Below are positions 4,787 to 5,640 of a stretch of 5,640 bases of DNA, piece by piece. A program made the translations under genes and the position numbers. The notes beneath the pieces are model-generated. The model ran no database searches, had not been told where the DNA came from, and worked only from the letters and a program-made list of their open reading frames with translations. Numbering within the stretch: position 1 is the stretch's first letter; every line of letters starts with the position of its first letter. This DNA comes from Bacillota bacterium (GTDB lineage: Bacteria; Bacillota_E; Sulfobacillia; Sulfobacillales; Sulfobacillaceae), in the NCBI GenBank assembly GCA_021802375.1, contig JAKAAL010000334.1:1-5640 (forward strand), read 5' to 3'.

Positions 4787-5640
4787 CTTGTCTTTCCTCC
4801 TCTTTTCATTATGCGGTTCGGAGACCTTGAAACAACTGACAACGGTAACGGCGGTTCAGTCCATTGGGAGTCTTCGACACCGATTAACCGAAATACATCT
4901 CGACGAGGCAGGGGCAATTGTCGCAAAAGATCTTCTTTCGAAAGAATGCCCTGTCTGAATAGCAAATTCACGGCCTTCGCCAACATTGTCGGTACTTCCG
5001 AAGGTATTTCATCGTCGAGGGGTTCGCGAAAATTCCACCCTTTCTGTCTCATGGTTTGGTGAAAACGTTGCCGATCCGTATCGTCGATTAATTGCAGGGA
5101 AAAGGCTCGTTCGACCAGGGCTTGCATCGAGACTTTCCATCGCGACTTGAGGCGAATTAGTGATTGGGGATTCGTAGACGAAAACTCACGAACAAAACTC
5201 TCTTGAGGCATTAAGAAGGCACTGGCAAATCGATTGGCTTCCTTCTCCCAGCGATCGAACCCACCGGGGTCCGCCAGCAGATCATCGTATGTCACCTGAT
5301 GATGTAGCACCAAATGACCTAATTCATGAGCGACATCAAACCGATGGCGAACTGCTGTCTTCGATAAGGTTAAGAGAATCAAGCCCCGGGGACCCTTGCG
5401 GCGACTACAGGCATCAATCGTCTGATGGTGTGTGGGCGACGATCCGATAATCACACCGTACTTTTCAAGGAGTAACATGACGTTGCTAATGGGTCCCAAG
5501 CCCAGGTTCCATCGTAAACGCGTATGATTCGCATAGTCTTCAATGTCGTCAGGCTCCACGGCATCACGTGGATCGGCCTCACACACCGCCCATAACCCCG
5601 GAAACTCCGGAAACTGAATATACGTCTCAAGAAACGCCCG
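4783..5640 (-). CDS. XRE/ImmA-IrrE type regulator with zinc metallopeptidase domain (5' end outside window)
   Basis: The frame is open through the right edge, so the N-terminus is missing; 285 residues are visible. Counting from the edge, [15 protein letters not shown] (about 100-114) contains the HExxH zinc site H105-E-L-G-H109. [15 protein letters not shown] (131-145) supplies the usual downstream Glu ligand of ImmA/IrrE (COG2856) peptidases. Before these lie [10 protein letters not shown] and [20 protein letters not shown], matching the linker found in proteins where an XRE helix-turn-helix precedes the peptidase. An N-terminal DNA-binding domain beyond the edge is therefore likely. Relatives cleave repressors or anti-repressors of mobile elements, or respond to stress. 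The C-terminal 130 residues are helical and variable. The stop overlaps the GTG of the Gp37/Gp68-like pseudogene. An internal GTG at 5586 is a poor start because conserved-looking sequence continues upstream. Confidence 0.88.
   Translation of the reverse strand, partial: RAFLETYIQFPEFPGLWAVCEADPRDAVEPDDIEDYANHTRLRWNLGLGPISNVMLLLEKYGVIIGSSPTHHQTIDACSRRKGPRGLILLTLSKTAVRHRFDVAHELGHLVLHHQVTYDDLLADPGGFDRWEKEANRFASAFLMPQESFVREFSSTNPQSLIRLKSRWKVSMQALVERAFSLQLIDDTDRQRFHQTMRQKGWNFREPLDDEIPSEVPTMLAKAVNLLFRQGILSKEDLLRQLPLPRRDVFRLIGVEDSQWTEPPLPLSVVSRSPNRIMKRGGKTR

Noticed and set aside
4703..5062. Plus-strand 119-codon open frame
   Set aside because: Antisense to the ImmA-type gene and the start of the Gp37/Gp68-like gene, with no family features of its own.

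Overview
This looks like accessory DNA, most likely a plasmid or another self-partitioning mobile element, from a Gram-positive bacterium of the Bacillota with moderately high GC. Strong AGGAG-type ribosome binding sites, a ParM/ParR-type partition pair and a P-loop protein of a type I associate with Bacilli all point that way. A Sulfobacillus- or Alicyclobacillus-like host would fit, but that is a guess. Every gene I can support lies on the minus strand, so the window reads from right (5640) to left (1).

Right part (5640-4057): the C-terminal part of an XRE/ImmA-type regulator-protease enters from the window edge with an intact HELGH zinc site. It overlaps by four bases (GTGA) the start of a Gp37/Gp68 (DUF5131) family gene. 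That second gene is recognisable along its whole length but is wrecked by a 1-nt frameshift, an amber codon and two 4-bp tandem duplications.

Middle (4056-2856): a pair of overlapping inverted repeats, a possible small ORF, and a P-loop NTPase of about 290 residues that starts with TTG overlapping the small ORF's stop. It is closed by a clear intrinsic terminator.

Partition module (2855-1273): a leader with phased GCCATTT repeats and an internal terminator-like hairpin precedes an actin-like ParM gene. A small ParR-like ribbon-helix-helix protein follows 132 bp downstream. ParR would bind a centromere-like site and ParM would form the filament that separates plasmid copies.

Left part (1272-1): a gene-free stretch of 332 bp carries four copies of GGGSGATGTNYRAC and an 8-bp perfect hairpin. 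It is followed by two translationally coupled genes for ribbon-helix-helix proteins with long, unrecognised C-terminal parts. No replication initiator, relaxase, transposase, CRISPR array or convincing tRNA gene is visible.
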